Source: CBDAPI01 sp965205615 (GTDB lineage: Bacteria > Acidobacteriota > UBA6911 > RPQK01 > CBDAPI01). From it: 64,000 nucleotides of DNA. Made by a program: the position numbers and the translations under genes. Position 1 is the stretch's first letter. Each line of letters begins with the position of its first letter. The notes under the pieces were generated by a model. The model did no database searches, had not been told where the DNA came from, and was given only the letters and a program-made list of their open reading frames with translations. The DNA is taken from positions 310,001 through 374,000 of the forward strand of contig CBDBHK010000026.1 in assembly GCA_965205615.1 (NCBI GenBank). Reading direction: 5' to 3'. This document shows, in pieces, positions 1 to 9,505 of the stretch.

Positions 1-344
1 GGGTCACGCCGGTGCTGGTACTGCTGCCCGAATCCGTTTCGAGGCTGAGCCTGAACCAGCGTCTGGTGCTGGGTGCCATGGGATTGATGGTGGCGGGACT
101 CAGCTCTCTGAAAGCCCACCTTCGCCTGAAAACGGTGGCCGGGATTCTGCCTGAAAAGTCGAAAGAGATCCTGCGTGAGGCCTGGTTTCACCGGCTCGCG
201 CCCCCTCTCTGCAACCTGGTGACTGTGCAGGCGCTCTGTCGATCCCTCATCAGTAAGAAGATCGAGTGGCGAGGCATCCGCTACGAAATGCATTCCCCCA
301 CACAGACCAGAGTCCTTTCCCGGTCGGACCCGGAACCGGACTAA
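1..344 (+). CDS. C-terminal end of a family 2 glycosyltransferase (partial)
   Basis: The reading frame is open from the left window edge and ends at a TAA at 342-344, so only the last ~114 residues are visible. A hydrophobic stretch (LGAMGLMVAGLSSL) is followed by a region with a WRGIRYEM segment and a basic tail. The W-R-G-x-x-Y signature near the C-terminus is typical of processive or ceramide-glucosyltransferase-like GT2 enzymes (HpnI-type), where it follows membrane segments. The catalytic N-terminal part lies outside the window, so acceptor and donor cannot be judged. The family call rests on this short motif and the membrane-adjacent position. An unrelated membrane protein cannot be excluded. 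Confidence 0.55.
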   Translation, partial: VTPVLVLLPESVSRLSLNQRLVLGAMGLMVAGLSSLKAHLRLKTVAGILPEKSKEILREAWFHRLAPPLCNLVTVQALCRSLISKKIEWRGIRYEMHSPTQTRVLSRSDPEPD

Positions 345-432
345 ACCGGCACCTCCCACAGAGCACGCTGCCCCGAGGAGCGACCGCACGCGACCTTCAC
401 CACGGGCTGCTATCATCTCGCCCATCAAGGCA

Positions 433-2199
433 ATGAGAGATTGGCTCCTGCTGCTTCACCGTTCATCGGGTCTTTGGATTGCGTCGGCGCTGCTCATCCT
501 GGTCACTCTGGCCGGGTGTGCTTCCGACAGGCCCGCATCGGAGGGACGACCCCAAGTGCCGGTCCCGTCCGAAGCCCTGGTGCTCGAAACCGAAGGCCGA
601 ATCGGCGGACGACTGAACTACAGCCTTCCCGGTGAGCCCAGCAGTTTCAACGTCGTCACGGCTCAGAACACCAGAACCAGTCTCGTCACTTCCCTGACTA
701 CGGGAACCCTGCTCGAGTTTGACCACCAGCATCTGGCCCTCAGGCCGGGGGTCGTCCGGAACTGGTCGCTTTCGGAAGATTCCACAGCCGTGCGGTTTGA
801 ATTGAGAAAAGGGCTGCGTTTTTCCGATGGACACCCCCTGACGGTCGACGACATTATCTTCACTTTCGACCGCCTCTTCGAAGAAGGCTCTCAAAACGCA
901 CTGGGCGCCTCCCTGCGGATCGACGGCCAGCCTCTCGGGTACCGCCGGCTCGACGAGTCGAGCGTGGAAATTACTTTCCCCAGGAAGTTTGCGGCCGCCG
1001 AGTACATTCTGAGCACCATCCCGGTCCTGCCCAGGCACCTGCTGGAAGACGCGGACCGGCGGATTGAGGATTACTGGGGGCTGGACGCAGATCCGGCCGG
1101 CATGGCCGGCATGGCCGGCCTGGGCCCCTTCGTGATTGCAGAACACGTCCCCGCTCGAAAGACGGTGTTACGTTACAATCCCCACTACTGGAAAACGGAC
1201 CGCCAGGGTCGGCGCCTTCCCTATCTGGATGAGATTTCCATCCACTACATTCCGCGACGCGACACTCAGATACTGCGACTCGAAGCCGGCGAACTCGACC
1301 TCCTTGACAGCCAGGTCCGACCCGGCGATCTGCATCGACTTGCCGACAAGAACTTTCAACTGCTGGACGCGGGCTCCTCGATGCAATTGACGTTTTTCTG
1401 GTTCAACCAGGGCACCGGCGCCGCCATCGACACCTCGAAGAAGGAGTGGTTCAACAGCCTGAGTTTTCGCCAGGCAGTGAGCTTTGCGATCAACCGTCGG
1501 GCCATCGTTGAGACGGTCTTCCAGGGAAAAGCGGAAGAAGCCTGGAGCCTCGTCCCGTCCTCCCTGAAGACCTGGCACGTCACCTCGACGCGAAGGTATC
1601 CCTACGATCCGGAAAAGGCACGGAGGCTACTCATCGAGGGCGGGTTCTCATGGTCCGAGGCAGCAGGTGGCACCCGTCTGATCGATGCCTCCGGACAGCC
1701 TGTCAAGTTTCAAATCTTCAGCCGCTCGGATCCGCAGTGGGGCCGCATCGCAGCGATGGTTCAACAAGACCTGGAACAACTGGGCATAGAAGTGGCGATA
1801 CGACAGGAAGAGTTCAGGGCACTCATATCGAGAGTCATGCGCAGCCGGGACTACGATGCCGCCATCATGGGCATGGACTTTCCGTATGAGCCATTCGAGC
1901 ACCAGAATGTGCTTCTCTCCTACTCCCCGATGCACTTCTGGAATCCTGCCCAGGCCTCCCCTGCGACCGAATGGGAGGCTGAGCTGGATCGGCTTGTGCT
2001 GAGGCAGATAACCGAGCTGAACCTGGAAGACCGAAAACGAATTCACACCCGAATTCAGGAACTTCTGGCCGAACAACTGCCACTCGTGCCACTCGTCAAT
2101 CACAACGTTCTGGTCATTGCGAGTCCGATTGTGCGGGGTCTCAAGCCGTCGCCTCTGCACCCGCACACTCTCTGGAACTCGTGGGAGCTGTCTTTGTGA
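433..2199 (+). CDS. ABC transporter periplasmic solute-binding lipoprotein, peptide/nickel family (SBP_bac_5)
   Basis: This 588-residue protein begins with a lipoprotein signal ending in the lipobox LAGC (Cys29), so it is probably anchored to a membrane after lipidation. The rest matches the large type-II binding proteins of the DppA/OppA family: an early segment LRKGLRFSDGHPLTVDDIIFT, the internal FRQAVSFAINR motif typical of these proteins and a C-terminal QLPLVPLV stretch. Family members capture oligopeptides, nickel chelates or oligosaccharides and deliver them to a membrane permease pair. Two permease genes follow at once. No ATPase gene (DppD/DppF type) is present downstream, so the ATP-binding subunits must be encoded elsewhere. 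The substrate cannot be told from sequence. Confidence 0.93.
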   Translation: MRDWLLLLHRSSGLWIASALLILVTLAGCASDRPASEGRPQVPVPSEALVLETEGRIGGRLNYSLPGEPSSFNVVTAQNTRTSLVTSLTTGTLLEFDHQHLALRPGVVRNWSLSEDSTAVRFELRKGLRFSDGHPLTVDDIIFTFDRLFEEGSQNALGASLRIDGQPLGYRRLDESSVEITFPRKFAAAEYILSTIPVLPRHLLEDADRRIEDYWGLDADPAGMAGMAGLGPFVIAEHVPARKTVLRYNPHYWKTDRQGRRLPYLDEISIHYIPRRDTQILRLEAGELDLLDSQVRPGDLHRLADKNFQLLDAGSSMQLTFFWFNQGTGAAIDTSKKEWFNSLSFRQAVSFAINRRAIVETVFQGKAEEAWSLVPSSLKTWHVTSTRRYPYDPEKARRLLIEGGFSWSEAAGGTRLIDASGQPVKFQIFSRSDPQWGRIAAMVQQDLEQLGIEVAIRQEEFRALISRVMRSRDYDAAIMGMDFPYEPFEHQNVLLSYSPMHFWNPAQASPATEWEAELDRLVLRQITELNLEDRKRIHTRIQELLAEQLPLVPLVNHNVLVIASPIVRGLKPSPLHPHTLWNSWELSL

Positions 2200-2216
2200 T
2201 CAAGGCGGGAAGTCCA

Positions 2217-3131
2217 ATGGCTCCCCTGCTCCAGCGGCGGCTCCTGGAGACTGCCATCCTTTCCTTTTTGCTTTCCCTTCTCATCTTCGGGCTCTTTGCG
2301 GCGATACCGGGCGACTACCTCAGCGAGATGGAGATGAATCCTTCCATACCGACCGGCCAGGTGGAACGAATGCGCCGCGAGTTTGGCCTGGATCAGCCAT
2401 TTCATGTTCAATATTTCCGGTGGCTTGGCCAGATCGTGCGGGGCGATCTGGGCTACTCCTTCGCTCAACGAAGGCCGGCTGGGCAGTTGATCGCTGAAAG
2501 AGCGGCGAACACGCTGTCACTGGCCGCCGTTGCTCTCCTGTTCTCGCTTCTTCTGGCTCTGCCCCTGGCCACGCTCTCTTCCCGTTACTACAACCAGTGG
2601 CCGGATCACCTGTCCCGGATCCTCTCCCTGGGTGGAATGTCCCTTCCGACTCTACTGACTTCCCTCTTCTTTCTTTACCTGGCTTTCCTGACCGGGTGGT
2701 TCCCTGTCGGAGGATCCGGAACCTTTCGCCATGTGGTTCTGCCGGCCCTGACGCTCTCGCTGCCCCTGTTCTCGTTTCTAACCAGAACCCTGCGCCTGGA
2801 ACTCGTGGACGTGCTGGGTCAGCCCTTCATCACTGCCCTGCGGGCCAGAGGTCTGCCCGAGCGGACCGTGTTCTGGTACGCGCTGCGCTCCGCCCTCAAC
2901 CCCGTGATCTCCATCTCGGGACTGATTGTGGGGGGTCTCTTGAGTGGTTCCGTCGTTGTCGAGAGGGTGTTTGGATGGCCGGGGCTGGGAGAGCTGACGG
3001 TAGCGTCCATCCTTGCCCGCGACCTGTACGTCGCCCTCAACTGCGTGCTCGTGGCCTCCGGGCTGGTGGTCGTTTCCAACCTCGCTGCCGACATCACTCT
3101 GGCGCTGAACGATCCCCGGGTGCGAACATGA
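2217..3131 (+). CDS. ABC transporter permease, DppB/OppB type
   Basis: This inner-membrane permease of ~304 residues has an N-terminal membrane helix, a periplasmic segment with the family feature FGLDQPFHVQYFRWLGQIVRGDLGYS, and a cluster of helices. The cytoplasmic coupling loop (ALRARGLPERTVFWYALRSALNP) is the EAA-type motif that docks on the ATPase. The reading frame could start at 2181, overlapping the binding-protein gene, but ATG 2217 is preferred because GGCGGGAAG lies just upstream. The gene overlaps the next permease in an ATGA, indicating translational coupling. It should act with the lipoprotein upstream and the permease downstream in peptide-like solute import. Confidence 0.9.
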   Translation: MAPLLQRRLLETAILSFLLSLLIFGLFAAIPGDYLSEMEMNPSIPTGQVERMRREFGLDQPFHVQYFRWLGQIVRGDLGYSFAQRRPAGQLIAERAANTLSLAAVALLFSLLLALPLATLSSRYYNQWPDHLSRILSLGGMSLPTLLTSLFFLYLAFLTGWFPVGGSGTFRHVVLPALTLSLPLFSFLTRTLRLELVDVLGQPFITALRARGLPERTVFWYALRSALNPVISISGLIVGGLLSGSVVVERVFGWPGLGELTVASILARDLYVALNCVLVASGLVVVSNLAADITLALNDPRVRT

Positions 3132-4165
3132 CCAGAAGCGCTCTGAAGTGGCTGGCGGCAGGGTTCCTCCTCTTTCTCTATGTCGCTGCCTGGCTGGCTC
3201 CTTTTCTGGCGCCCTATTCCCCTCGGCATCAATTCAGAGAGTTCCCCTTTGCACCTCCCTCCAGGATCTCGCTGCATCAAGGCACCATCATTCCGGCGCC
3301 GAGCTTCCAGTCAGTCCGGCGCATCGATTTGAGCCCGGCCTACCAGTTGACCGGAAAACAGGTTCCGATCCGGTTTCAGGTCGAGTCCAGACCCTTCACG
3401 TGGATGGGGCTGGAGTTTCGAACCCGCCTCTTCGGTTCCGGGGAGGCCGAACATCCCCTGTTCCTGCTGGGGAGCGACGAACTGGGCCGCGACATTTTTT
3501 CGCGACTTCTATTCGGGTCCAGATACTCGTTGAGCATTGGTATGGTGGCAATTTTGTTGACGGTTGTTCTGGGCGTCTGCCTGGGATCTCTGTCCGGTGA
3601 TCTGGAAGGCTGGCCCGATCGAATCGTGATGCGACTTTCTGACCTTTTCTTGTCGCTCCCGGGATTGTTCCTGGTTCTGGCGCTGAGAGCGACCTTCCCC
3701 GATCTGGGCGGCGGGCTGGGACTCTATGTTCTGATCATCGTCACGTTCACCCTGTTGGGATGGGCTTCGGTAGCCCGTGTGGTCCGCGGCCAGGTTTTGA
3801 CCCTGAAGAAGAGAGAGCATGTTCTGTACGCCTATGCAAGCGGAGCTTCCCATCTGCGCATACTGCTTCACCATATCCTCCCCTTCACGCGAAATTATCT
3901 GCTGGTTCAGAGCTCAGTTCTTCTTCCCGCCTTCATCGTCGGAGAAGTCACTCTCACCTTTCTGGGATTGGGGGTGCAGGAACCCGACGTCAGTTGGGGA
4001 AACCTCCTCAACGACGCAACTTCGCTCCGAGCCCTGAGCGATTCCCCCTGGCTGCTGGCACCGGTACTCGTGACGCTTCTGTCCGTGCTGGCATTCAACT
4101 ACGCGGCCGATGAGCTCAAGCTGATCCTGGATGAGGAAGGCGAGGGAAGGGCCCTGGGACTCTAG
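3128..4165 (+). CDS. ABC transporter permease, DppC/OppC type
   Basis: Second permease of the importer, 345 residues, starting in the ATGA overlap with the previous gene. It has an N-terminal helix, a ~100-residue extracytoplasmic insertion, then the family hallmark HPLFLLGSDELGRDIFSRLLFGSRYSL, followed by five helices. The EAA-type coupling loop reads LYAYASGASHLRILLHHILPF. The C-terminal motif LTFLGLGVQEPDVSWGNLL is strongly conserved in DppC proteins. The insertion after the first helix is longer than in DppC of enteric bacteria. An OppC-like extended N-terminal domain is the likely explanation. No ATPase gene follows; the next gene encodes an outer-membrane protein. Confidence 0.9.
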   Translation: MTRSALKWLAAGFLLFLYVAAWLAPFLAPYSPRHQFREFPFAPPSRISLHQGTIIPAPSFQSVRRIDLSPAYQLTGKQVPIRFQVESRPFTWMGLEFRTRLFGSGEAEHPLFLLGSDELGRDIFSRLLFGSRYSLSIGMVAILLTVVLGVCLGSLSGDLEGWPDRIVMRLSDLFLSLPGLFLVLALRATFPDLGGGLGLYVLIIVTFTLLGWASVARVVRGQVLTLKKREHVLYAYASGASHLRILLHHILPFTRNYLLVQSSVLLPAFIVGEVTLTFLGLGVQEPDVSWGNLLNDATSLRALSDSPWLLAPVLVTLLSVLAFNYAADELKLILDEEGEGRALGL

Positions 4166-4239
4166 CAGGCCTGTGGCGGAGAGATTGCGGGGGGCCGCCA
4201 TTGACTCTCTACCCCACTTCTGCTTAAGTTCGAGATCAA

Positions 4240-4737
4240 GTGAGATCAGTCCTTTTCGTCGCGTCCTTCTTCCTGACCCTCCCCCCTCTACCGGGCCAGG
4301 GCGCGGCTTCTACGCAGCCAGAGGGGAACCCGTCCGACAGCCGCAGCGAAGATCTCAAGGAACGCCGCCGGGAAAAACAGGCGAATCCACCCGAAGGAGA
4401 ACCCAACAAGGCCGAAGAGACGCTTCTTCGGTTCGAGAAGGGACAGGTCGACAGGTGGGTCGGCATGCGCTACAAGGACTTCTATCCGCAGTTTGGGGTG
4501 AATCGGCCTGGTGCCGGGTTCGGAGGAGGGGTCCGCTACTTCAAGTCGAACATCCGAAAATCCGGCACGGCGGTCGAGGCCTCGGGGCAGATCTCGACTC
4601 GAGGTTACAAGATCGCCGGCCTTCAAGTGGGACGATTCAACAAAACGGATCCGATCTTTTTTTCGGGACCCTCCGATTTCGGAGTCCCCTTTGACTTCGC
4701 CGAGGAGCGACCCGGCATTCAGCCCAACAAAATGGTG
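4240..4737 (+). pseudogene. N-terminal part of a D15/BamA-like outer-membrane barrel protein, interrupted by an IS
   Basis: The frame starts at GTG 4240 with a signal peptide (MRSVLFVASFFLTLPPLPGQG) and then a charged, proline-rich linker. It enters a barrel-like region (YPQFGVNRPGAGFGGGVRYF) resembling the start of bacterial surface-antigen (D15) barrels. It runs into ISAzo13-like DNA at about 4738 and stops at 4744-4746. The continuation is at 5999-6856. Joining codon GTG 4735-4737 to GAT 5999 or GAC 6008 restores one reading frame of about 450 residues, so the gene was intact before insertion. The function was probably an outer-membrane pore or surface protein. It is now presumably not made in full length. 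Confidence 0.75.
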
Positions 4738-6007
4738 GGACAGTGACGGAAATTAACTTGCCGTCTTCTGGGTTTTGTTGTTTATTTCGGTGGCATGAAG
4801 CGCAACGTGGAATTGGAAGCCAGCATCGTCGCGAAGTATACGGCAGTTTCGCCCGTGTTGGATGAGCGCAGTCGCCGCCGGTGGGCGGCCGCCGAGTCTC
4901 TGTCCATCGGCTATGGCGGGGATGCGCTGGTGTCGTCGGCCACGGGTCTGGCCCGGGAGACGATTCGGAAGGGTCGCCGGGAGATCTCGCAAGGCGAAGC
5001 GCCGACAGACCGGGTACGGCGTCCGGGTGCCGGACGGCCCCGTCTCGAACAGAGCCAGCCCGGTCTGCTGGCGGCACTGGAAGGTCTGGTGGACCCGCTG
5101 ACACGCGGAGACCCGACCTCGCCGCTACGCTGGACATGCAAGAGTCGGGCGAAGCTGGCCGCGGTGCTGGCACAACAGGGGTGGCGAGTGAGTTCGACCA
5201 CCGTCGGCCGGATGCTGCATCAACTGGGCTACCGGCTGCAATCGGTCCGCAAGCGTCAGGAGGGAGCGAGCCACCCGGACCGTAACGCGCAGTTCGAGTA
5301 CATCAACGCGACCGCGGACGCGTTTTTGGCCGACGGGCAGCCGGTGATCTCGGTCGACACAAAGAAGAAGGAGATGGTCGGGAACTTCAAGAACGGCGGG
5401 CGGGAATGGCAGCCGAAGGGGACGCCGGCGGCGGTGTTGGTCCATGATTTCCCAAGCGACGCGGAGGGCAATGCGATTCCGTACGGTGTCTACGACATGG
5501 CGCGCAACGAAGCCTGGGTGAGCGTGGGATGGGACCATGACACACCGACGTTCGCGGTGGCGTCGATTCGCCACTGGTGGCACCAGATGGGCTGCGGCGC
5601 CTACCCCGATGCCACAGCCCTGTTCATCACGGCCGATTCGGGCGGGAGCAACGGATATCGGTATCGCGCCTGGAAGCATGAGCTCCAACAGTTGGCCGAC
5701 GAGACCGGACTGACCATCCAGGTGAGCCATTTTCCACCCGGCACCAGCAAGTGGAACAAGATCGAGCACCGGCTCTTCTGTCACATCACGGCGAACTGGC
5801 GCGGTACCCCGCTGACGACGTATGAGACTATCGTCGACCGTATCGGGAACACCCGGACGGCGACCGGGCTCCGGGTCCTGGCCGAACTCGACGCCGGTCA
5901 GTATCCCACGGGAGTCAAGGTGACCCAGGAACAGATGGACGCAATCGCGCTGGTCCGCGATGCGTTCCATGGGGAATGGAATTACAAACTGTTACCCCGA
6001 TCAAGTT
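4738..6007 (+). mobile_element. ISAzo13-family insertion sequence
   Basis: A ~1.27 kb element containing a single transposase gene sits inside an outer-membrane protein gene. Ends are inferred from the point where host coding sense is lost and regained. The left side is at about 4738 (GGACAGTGACGG) and the right side is between 5998 (after TTACCCC) and 6007. Imperfect terminal similarity can be drawn (GGGACAGT left, GGGTAACAGT on the opposite strand at right). A 5-bp GACAG occurs at 4739-4743 and 6008-6012 but using it as a target duplication breaks the host frame, so the exact ends remain open. Only one copy is in the window. Confidence 0.8.
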
Positions 6008-6009
6008 GA
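4795..6009 (+). CDS. ISAzo13-family DDE transposase
   Basis: A 404-residue intact transposase. An N-terminal helix-turn-helix region (about residues 25-75, with GRPRLEQ after it) precedes a DDE/RNase-H catalytic core. The core shows VISVDTKKKEMVGNFKNGG, the ITADSGGSNGYR aspartate segment and HFPPGTSKWNKIEHR carrying the terminal glutamate, all diagnostic of ISAzo13-type transposases. The TGA stop at 6007-6009 lies at or beyond the right end of the element, so the last residues or the stop may be supplied by host DNA. No frameshift or internal stop is seen, so the element may still be active. Confidence 0.93.
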   Translation: MKRNVELEASIVAKYTAVSPVLDERSRRRWAAAESLSIGYGGDALVSSATGLARETIRKGRREISQGEAPTDRVRRPGAGRPRLEQSQPGLLAALEGLVDPLTRGDPTSPLRWTCKSRAKLAAVLAQQGWRVSSTTVGRMLHQLGYRLQSVRKRQEGASHPDRNAQFEYINATADAFLADGQPVISVDTKKKEMVGNFKNGGREWQPKGTPAAVLVHDFPSDAEGNAIPYGVYDMARNEAWVSVGWDHDTPTFAVASIRHWWHQMGCGAYPDATALFITADSGGSNGYRYRAWKHELQQLADETGLTIQVSHFPPGTSKWNKIEHRLFCHITANWRGTPLTTYETIVDRIGNTRTATGLRVLAELDAGQYPTGVKVTQEQMDAIALVRDAFHGEWNYKLLPRSS

Positions 6010-6856
6010 CAGCTTTATATCGATCACTGTCCTGCTGTTTGCACACCTGAATTATCGCTACTTTCCCCAGGAGCGTTTCTGGGGCCTGGGCTCCAATTCC
6101 GATGCCGATGGCCGGAGCAGCTACCTGATGGAGGATTCCTCCTTTTCGGTAGTAGGGGGATACCAGTTCAACCGCTGGTTCGCCGCGTCCGTCGGCCTCG
6201 GCCGTTACCAGGTCAGCCTGGATCGAGGTACCGACGAGCGGTTTCCGGTAACTCAAGATGTTTACACTGAAGAGGACGCTCCCGGTCTGACCCGGCAGCC
6301 TGACTTTTTGCGGGTCGCTTCAGCAATCTACTTGAACTACCAGGACAATCCGATGAATCCTCACAAGGGCGGCATCATCGGGTTTTTCTATTTCCGAGGA
6401 GACGAGCTGGGAGGGCGCGAGTTTCAGTTCAATCGGTTCGCCGTAGACACCCGGCACTTCCTGCCGCTGGGCTCAATTCAACGAGTGCTGGCAGTGCGCT
6501 TCTATACTTCCACCGACCGGGCGGACGAGGGCAGTTCCGTTCCTTTCTACATGCACCCCAGCCTGGGCGGGGGGCAGAGTCTGCGGGGGTTTCGCGACTT
6601 TCGCTTTCGAGATGCCAACCTCATCTATCTGTCCACGGAGTATCGGTGGGAGCCAGCCCCCGCGCTCCAGTTCGCCTTCTTCTATGACGCCGGCAAGGCC
6701 TTCCCTAGAGAAGAGAACTATTCCTTTCGGCATCTCAGAAAGGACATCGGGTTCGGTATCCGTCTGAAGAGCTCTCAGGGGGTCGTTTTGCGGGTGGACA
6801 TTGCACGGGAGAATGAGGGAACACGCGTACAGTTCAAGTTCGGCCATGCGTTCTAA
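5999..6856 (+). pseudogene. C-terminal part of the IS-interrupted outer-membrane barrel protein
   Basis: This frame supplies the rest of the D15-like beta barrel: HLNYRYFPQERFWGLGSNS, which is the classic entry into the barrel, then alternating strands, the lid-type SLGGGQSLRGFRDFRF motif found in Omp85/D15 barrels, and a terminal strand ending in phenylalanine (VQFKFGHAF), as needed for barrel assembly. The open frame extends upstream to an ATG at 5960 inside the IS. A 298-residue product without signal peptide could therefore be translated but could not be exported. The stop overlaps the neighbourhood of the next gene start, so the two were probably one operon. Confidence 0.75.
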
Positions 6857-6857
6857 A

Positions 6858-8507
6858 ATGAAACCTTCCAGGGTACGACTCGCGACAATCGGACTGCTCT
6901 TGTGGCCGGGTGTATGCACCTCGTTGCAGGCCCAGCCCCCCAGGTTCCGGTCGGACGATCCCATCCTCATCGACCCCGACGACCAGCCCGGTCCCAAGCC
7001 CGCCCGGAACCGCCTTAGCCAGATCTACGATTTTGTCGAAAACAGCTTCATGACGCGGCCCAGGAACGACCCGATTCTCGAGGCTGAGAATACGAACACT
7101 CTGGGGGACGTTCCCGACTCGAGCTGGTTCACGAACCGGATGAGCCGCCGTGTCATGAGCCTCGAGGAGCTGGTGCGCGGGCCCAATCGTTCCTCGGGCC
7201 CGGATCGATCTGAACCCTGGACGGTTATAGCGGCCAAGACGGAAGGAGTGACTCCAGGGTTTACGATTCGGGATGAAAAGGGCGACGTCTACTTCATCAA
7301 GTTTGACCCGCTCAATCTCCCCCAGCTGGCGACGTCAACTGAGGTGATCGCCACCAAATTATTTTACGGCTTCGGATACAACGTCCCCGAAAACTACCTG
7401 ACGTATGTACGCAGATCAGAGTTGAAGATCTCCGACGGGGCCCAGATTACAGACCTTGAGGGGAAAAAGCGGAACCTGATACAGCGGGATCTGGATCAGA
7501 TCTTTCGCAGAGTCTTCATCCGAAGTGATGGAACCGTGCCCGCCATTGCCAGCAAGGCCGTCCCCGGCAAACCGATCGGCCCCTTCAAGTACTTCGGGAC
7601 CCGTCCCGATGATGCCAATGACATCTTTCCGCATGAGAACCGCCGTGAACTCCGGGGGCTGAGGCTGCTGGCTGCCTGGACCAATCATGACGACTCCAGA
7701 AGCATCAACACCCTCGACATGTTCGAGGGCGAATCGGGCAAGGGCCACGCTCGCCACTACGTGATCGATTTCGGCTCCTGCTTCGGAAGCGGAAGCATTC
7801 AGGTTCAGTCCAAACGCGCCGGAAACGAATACATCATCGAGAGGCGGCCCATTGTCAAAGCGGCTATCACTTTCGGGATCTGGGACCGCCCCTGGAGAAA
7901 GTTCCACTACCCCAAACACCCGGGCATCGGTCGCTTCGAGGGTGATTCCTTTCAACCCCACCTGTGGCGACCCGAATATCCCAACCCGGCTTTTGACCGG
8001 ATGCTCCCCGGGGATGCCTTTTGGGCGCTTCGCATCATTGCCCGCTTCACCGACGAGATGATAGCGGCCGTGGTCGAAACCGGGGAATTCGCCGATCCCA
8101 GATCAGCCGATTACCTCACAGAGACTCTTATCAAGCGCCGCGACAAGATTCTCGAGCATTATCTTGCCCAGATGCTGGCCCTCGACAACTTTCGAATTCA
8201 GGCAGCCGACGCGGGCTCCCAGGAGATCATTTTCGATGATATTCGCCAAGAGGCATCTGTACCCACGGCAACAGCCTACACGTACAGATGGTTTTCGTTT
8301 GACAACCAGCAGAACCAATTAACACCGCTGGAGAGTTCCGGGCAAGCTTCCATATCCCGGGGAGTTCCTTTGCCCCGCATGTCTGTCGAGTTTCTGATGG
8401 TCCGTCTCTCGGACTCGAGCGATATGATCCCCGGACATGTGGATCTCTATCTGCGGAACAGGGGAGCGGATTCGGGGATCGTCGGGATCGAGCGGCACTT
8501 CGAGTGA
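6858..8507 (+). CDS. Conserved secreted protein of unknown function, partner of the barrel gene
   Basis: About 549 residues from ATG 6858, with a signal peptide (MKPSRVRLATIGLLLWPGVCTSLQAQ). An ATG at 6846 overlapping the previous stop is an alternative start. No enzyme family is recognised. Visible features are DVPDSSWFTNRM near residue 85, a block FTIRDEKGDVYFIKFDPL, a central basic stretch and a segment WTNHDDSRSINTLDMF followed by YVIDFGSCFGSGS. The FIKFD, NHDD and DFGSCFG segments recall in order the lysine, catalytic and DFG elements of kinase-like folds. This is only a suggestion. The gene abuts the barrel gene, so a shared envelope function is likely. Confidence 0.75.
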   Translation: MKPSRVRLATIGLLLWPGVCTSLQAQPPRFRSDDPILIDPDDQPGPKPARNRLSQIYDFVENSFMTRPRNDPILEAENTNTLGDVPDSSWFTNRMSRRVMSLEELVRGPNRSSGPDRSEPWTVIAAKTEGVTPGFTIRDEKGDVYFIKFDPLNLPQLATSTEVIATKLFYGFGYNVPENYLTYVRRSELKISDGAQITDLEGKKRNLIQRDLDQIFRRVFIRSDGTVPAIASKAVPGKPIGPFKYFGTRPDDANDIFPHENRRELRGLRLLAAWTNHDDSRSINTLDMFEGESGKGHARHYVIDFGSCFGSGSIQVQSKRAGNEYIIERRPIVKAAITFGIWDRPWRKFHYPKHPGIGRFEGDSFQPHLWRPEYPNPAFDRMLPGDAFWALRIIARFTDEMIAAVVETGEFADPRSADYLTETLIKRRDKILEHYLAQMLALDNFRIQAADAGSQEIIFDDIRQEASVPTATAYTYRWFSFDNQQNQLTPLESSGQASISRGVPLPRMSVEFLMVRLSDSSDMIPGHVDLYLRNRGADSGIVGIERHFE

Positions 8508-8537
8508 GTCGGGAGCCAGCAATTTCTGGTTGCCAGT

Positions 8538-9505
8538 TCAGGGAGTCTGGCAATTAGCACTTATCTGCAGTCCGGATTCCGGGTGGTAGGCGACGGTTCC
8601 CTTATCGAAGACGTGGCCGAGTTCGCTCACAGCCTCAAAGCGGAGTTCCTGAGAATCCAGCTCGATGTAGAGAAAGCTGCGCTCCCTATCATTGCCGCAC
8701 CGGGTTAGCTTCGATTTCTTCGAGATGTTTCCCTTGCGCAACTTGGCCGCTGCCCCGTTCACAAAATACAGAATCCCCTGCTGCGGTTGCAGCCGTTCAT
8801 AAAAATGGTCGTGGCCGGAGAACACGACTCTTGCCTGTCCCTCCACCAGGCGCCGCTCCACGGCTCTCCTGACGCTCTTGTTTCCTCCGTGACGCCTCCC
8901 CGAGGAATAGACGGGGTGATGAAAAAGGCGATTCTCCAGCGGGCCGGCGAGGCCTCCAGCTCTTTTCCCAGCCACTCTTCCTGATCGGGGTCGTGGGAGT
9001 TGCCATACCGCCCTTTCGAGAGAGTCGTCGAATCCAGCGCAAAAAACTGAGCCAGGTCTTCGCCGAACCGGAACGTGTAGTAACGCCTCCCGCCCATATT
9101 GAAATGCCGGTAGTCAATGGCGTGCTTCCAGTTCCCCCAGCGTCCATCGTGGTTTCCCAGGGCGGCATAGAACTCAACGCCATCCGAGATCAGGGGCTGG
9201 TAGGGCTGTTCAAATTTCTTGACATATCCACCGCGACTCCCGTGTCCGTAAATGTTGTCACCAAGCATCAGGACGAAGTCGAGTCCAACTCTCCGGTGGC
9301 GATCCAGAATCTGTTCCGCAACTCGATACTGGGGCTCTTTGCCCGTCCCGCTGTCGCCGATCACCGCAAAGCGGAGTATTGTCGCTTGGTCGGCTGAAGA
9401 TCCATTCCAGGCCGACGAAGACGAGTGCCGGCCAAACGGGACAGCCGCGAGAGCACGGACCAGGCCAACGGTCCGTATACGGTTCAATCCGGGAGCCTCA
9501 CACAT
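8538..9505 (-). pseudogene. Calcineurin-like metallophosphoesterase, one frameshift
   Basis: Two overlapping frames together give a complete 322-residue metallophosphoesterase. The upstream frame (from 9505) carries FAVIGDSGTGK, LMLGDNIYGHG and AALGNHDGRWG, the metal-binding blocks I-III. The downstream frame (to 8538) carries HHPVYSSG and FSGHDHFYERL, blocks IV and V. The switch lies in a run of five A on the plus strand (8922-8926). One more base would give FFHHPVYSS, the expected family sequence. It therefore is a one-base loss in a homopolymer, either a true mutation or a read error. It is the last gene of a minus-strand operon, overlapping the M24 peptidase gene by 8 bp. Confidence 0.82.

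Noticed and set aside
4739..6012. GACAG as target duplication of the ISAzo13-like element
   Set aside because: Using it shifts the reading frame between the two barrel halves, whereas joining at 4737/5999 or 4737/6008 keeps it.
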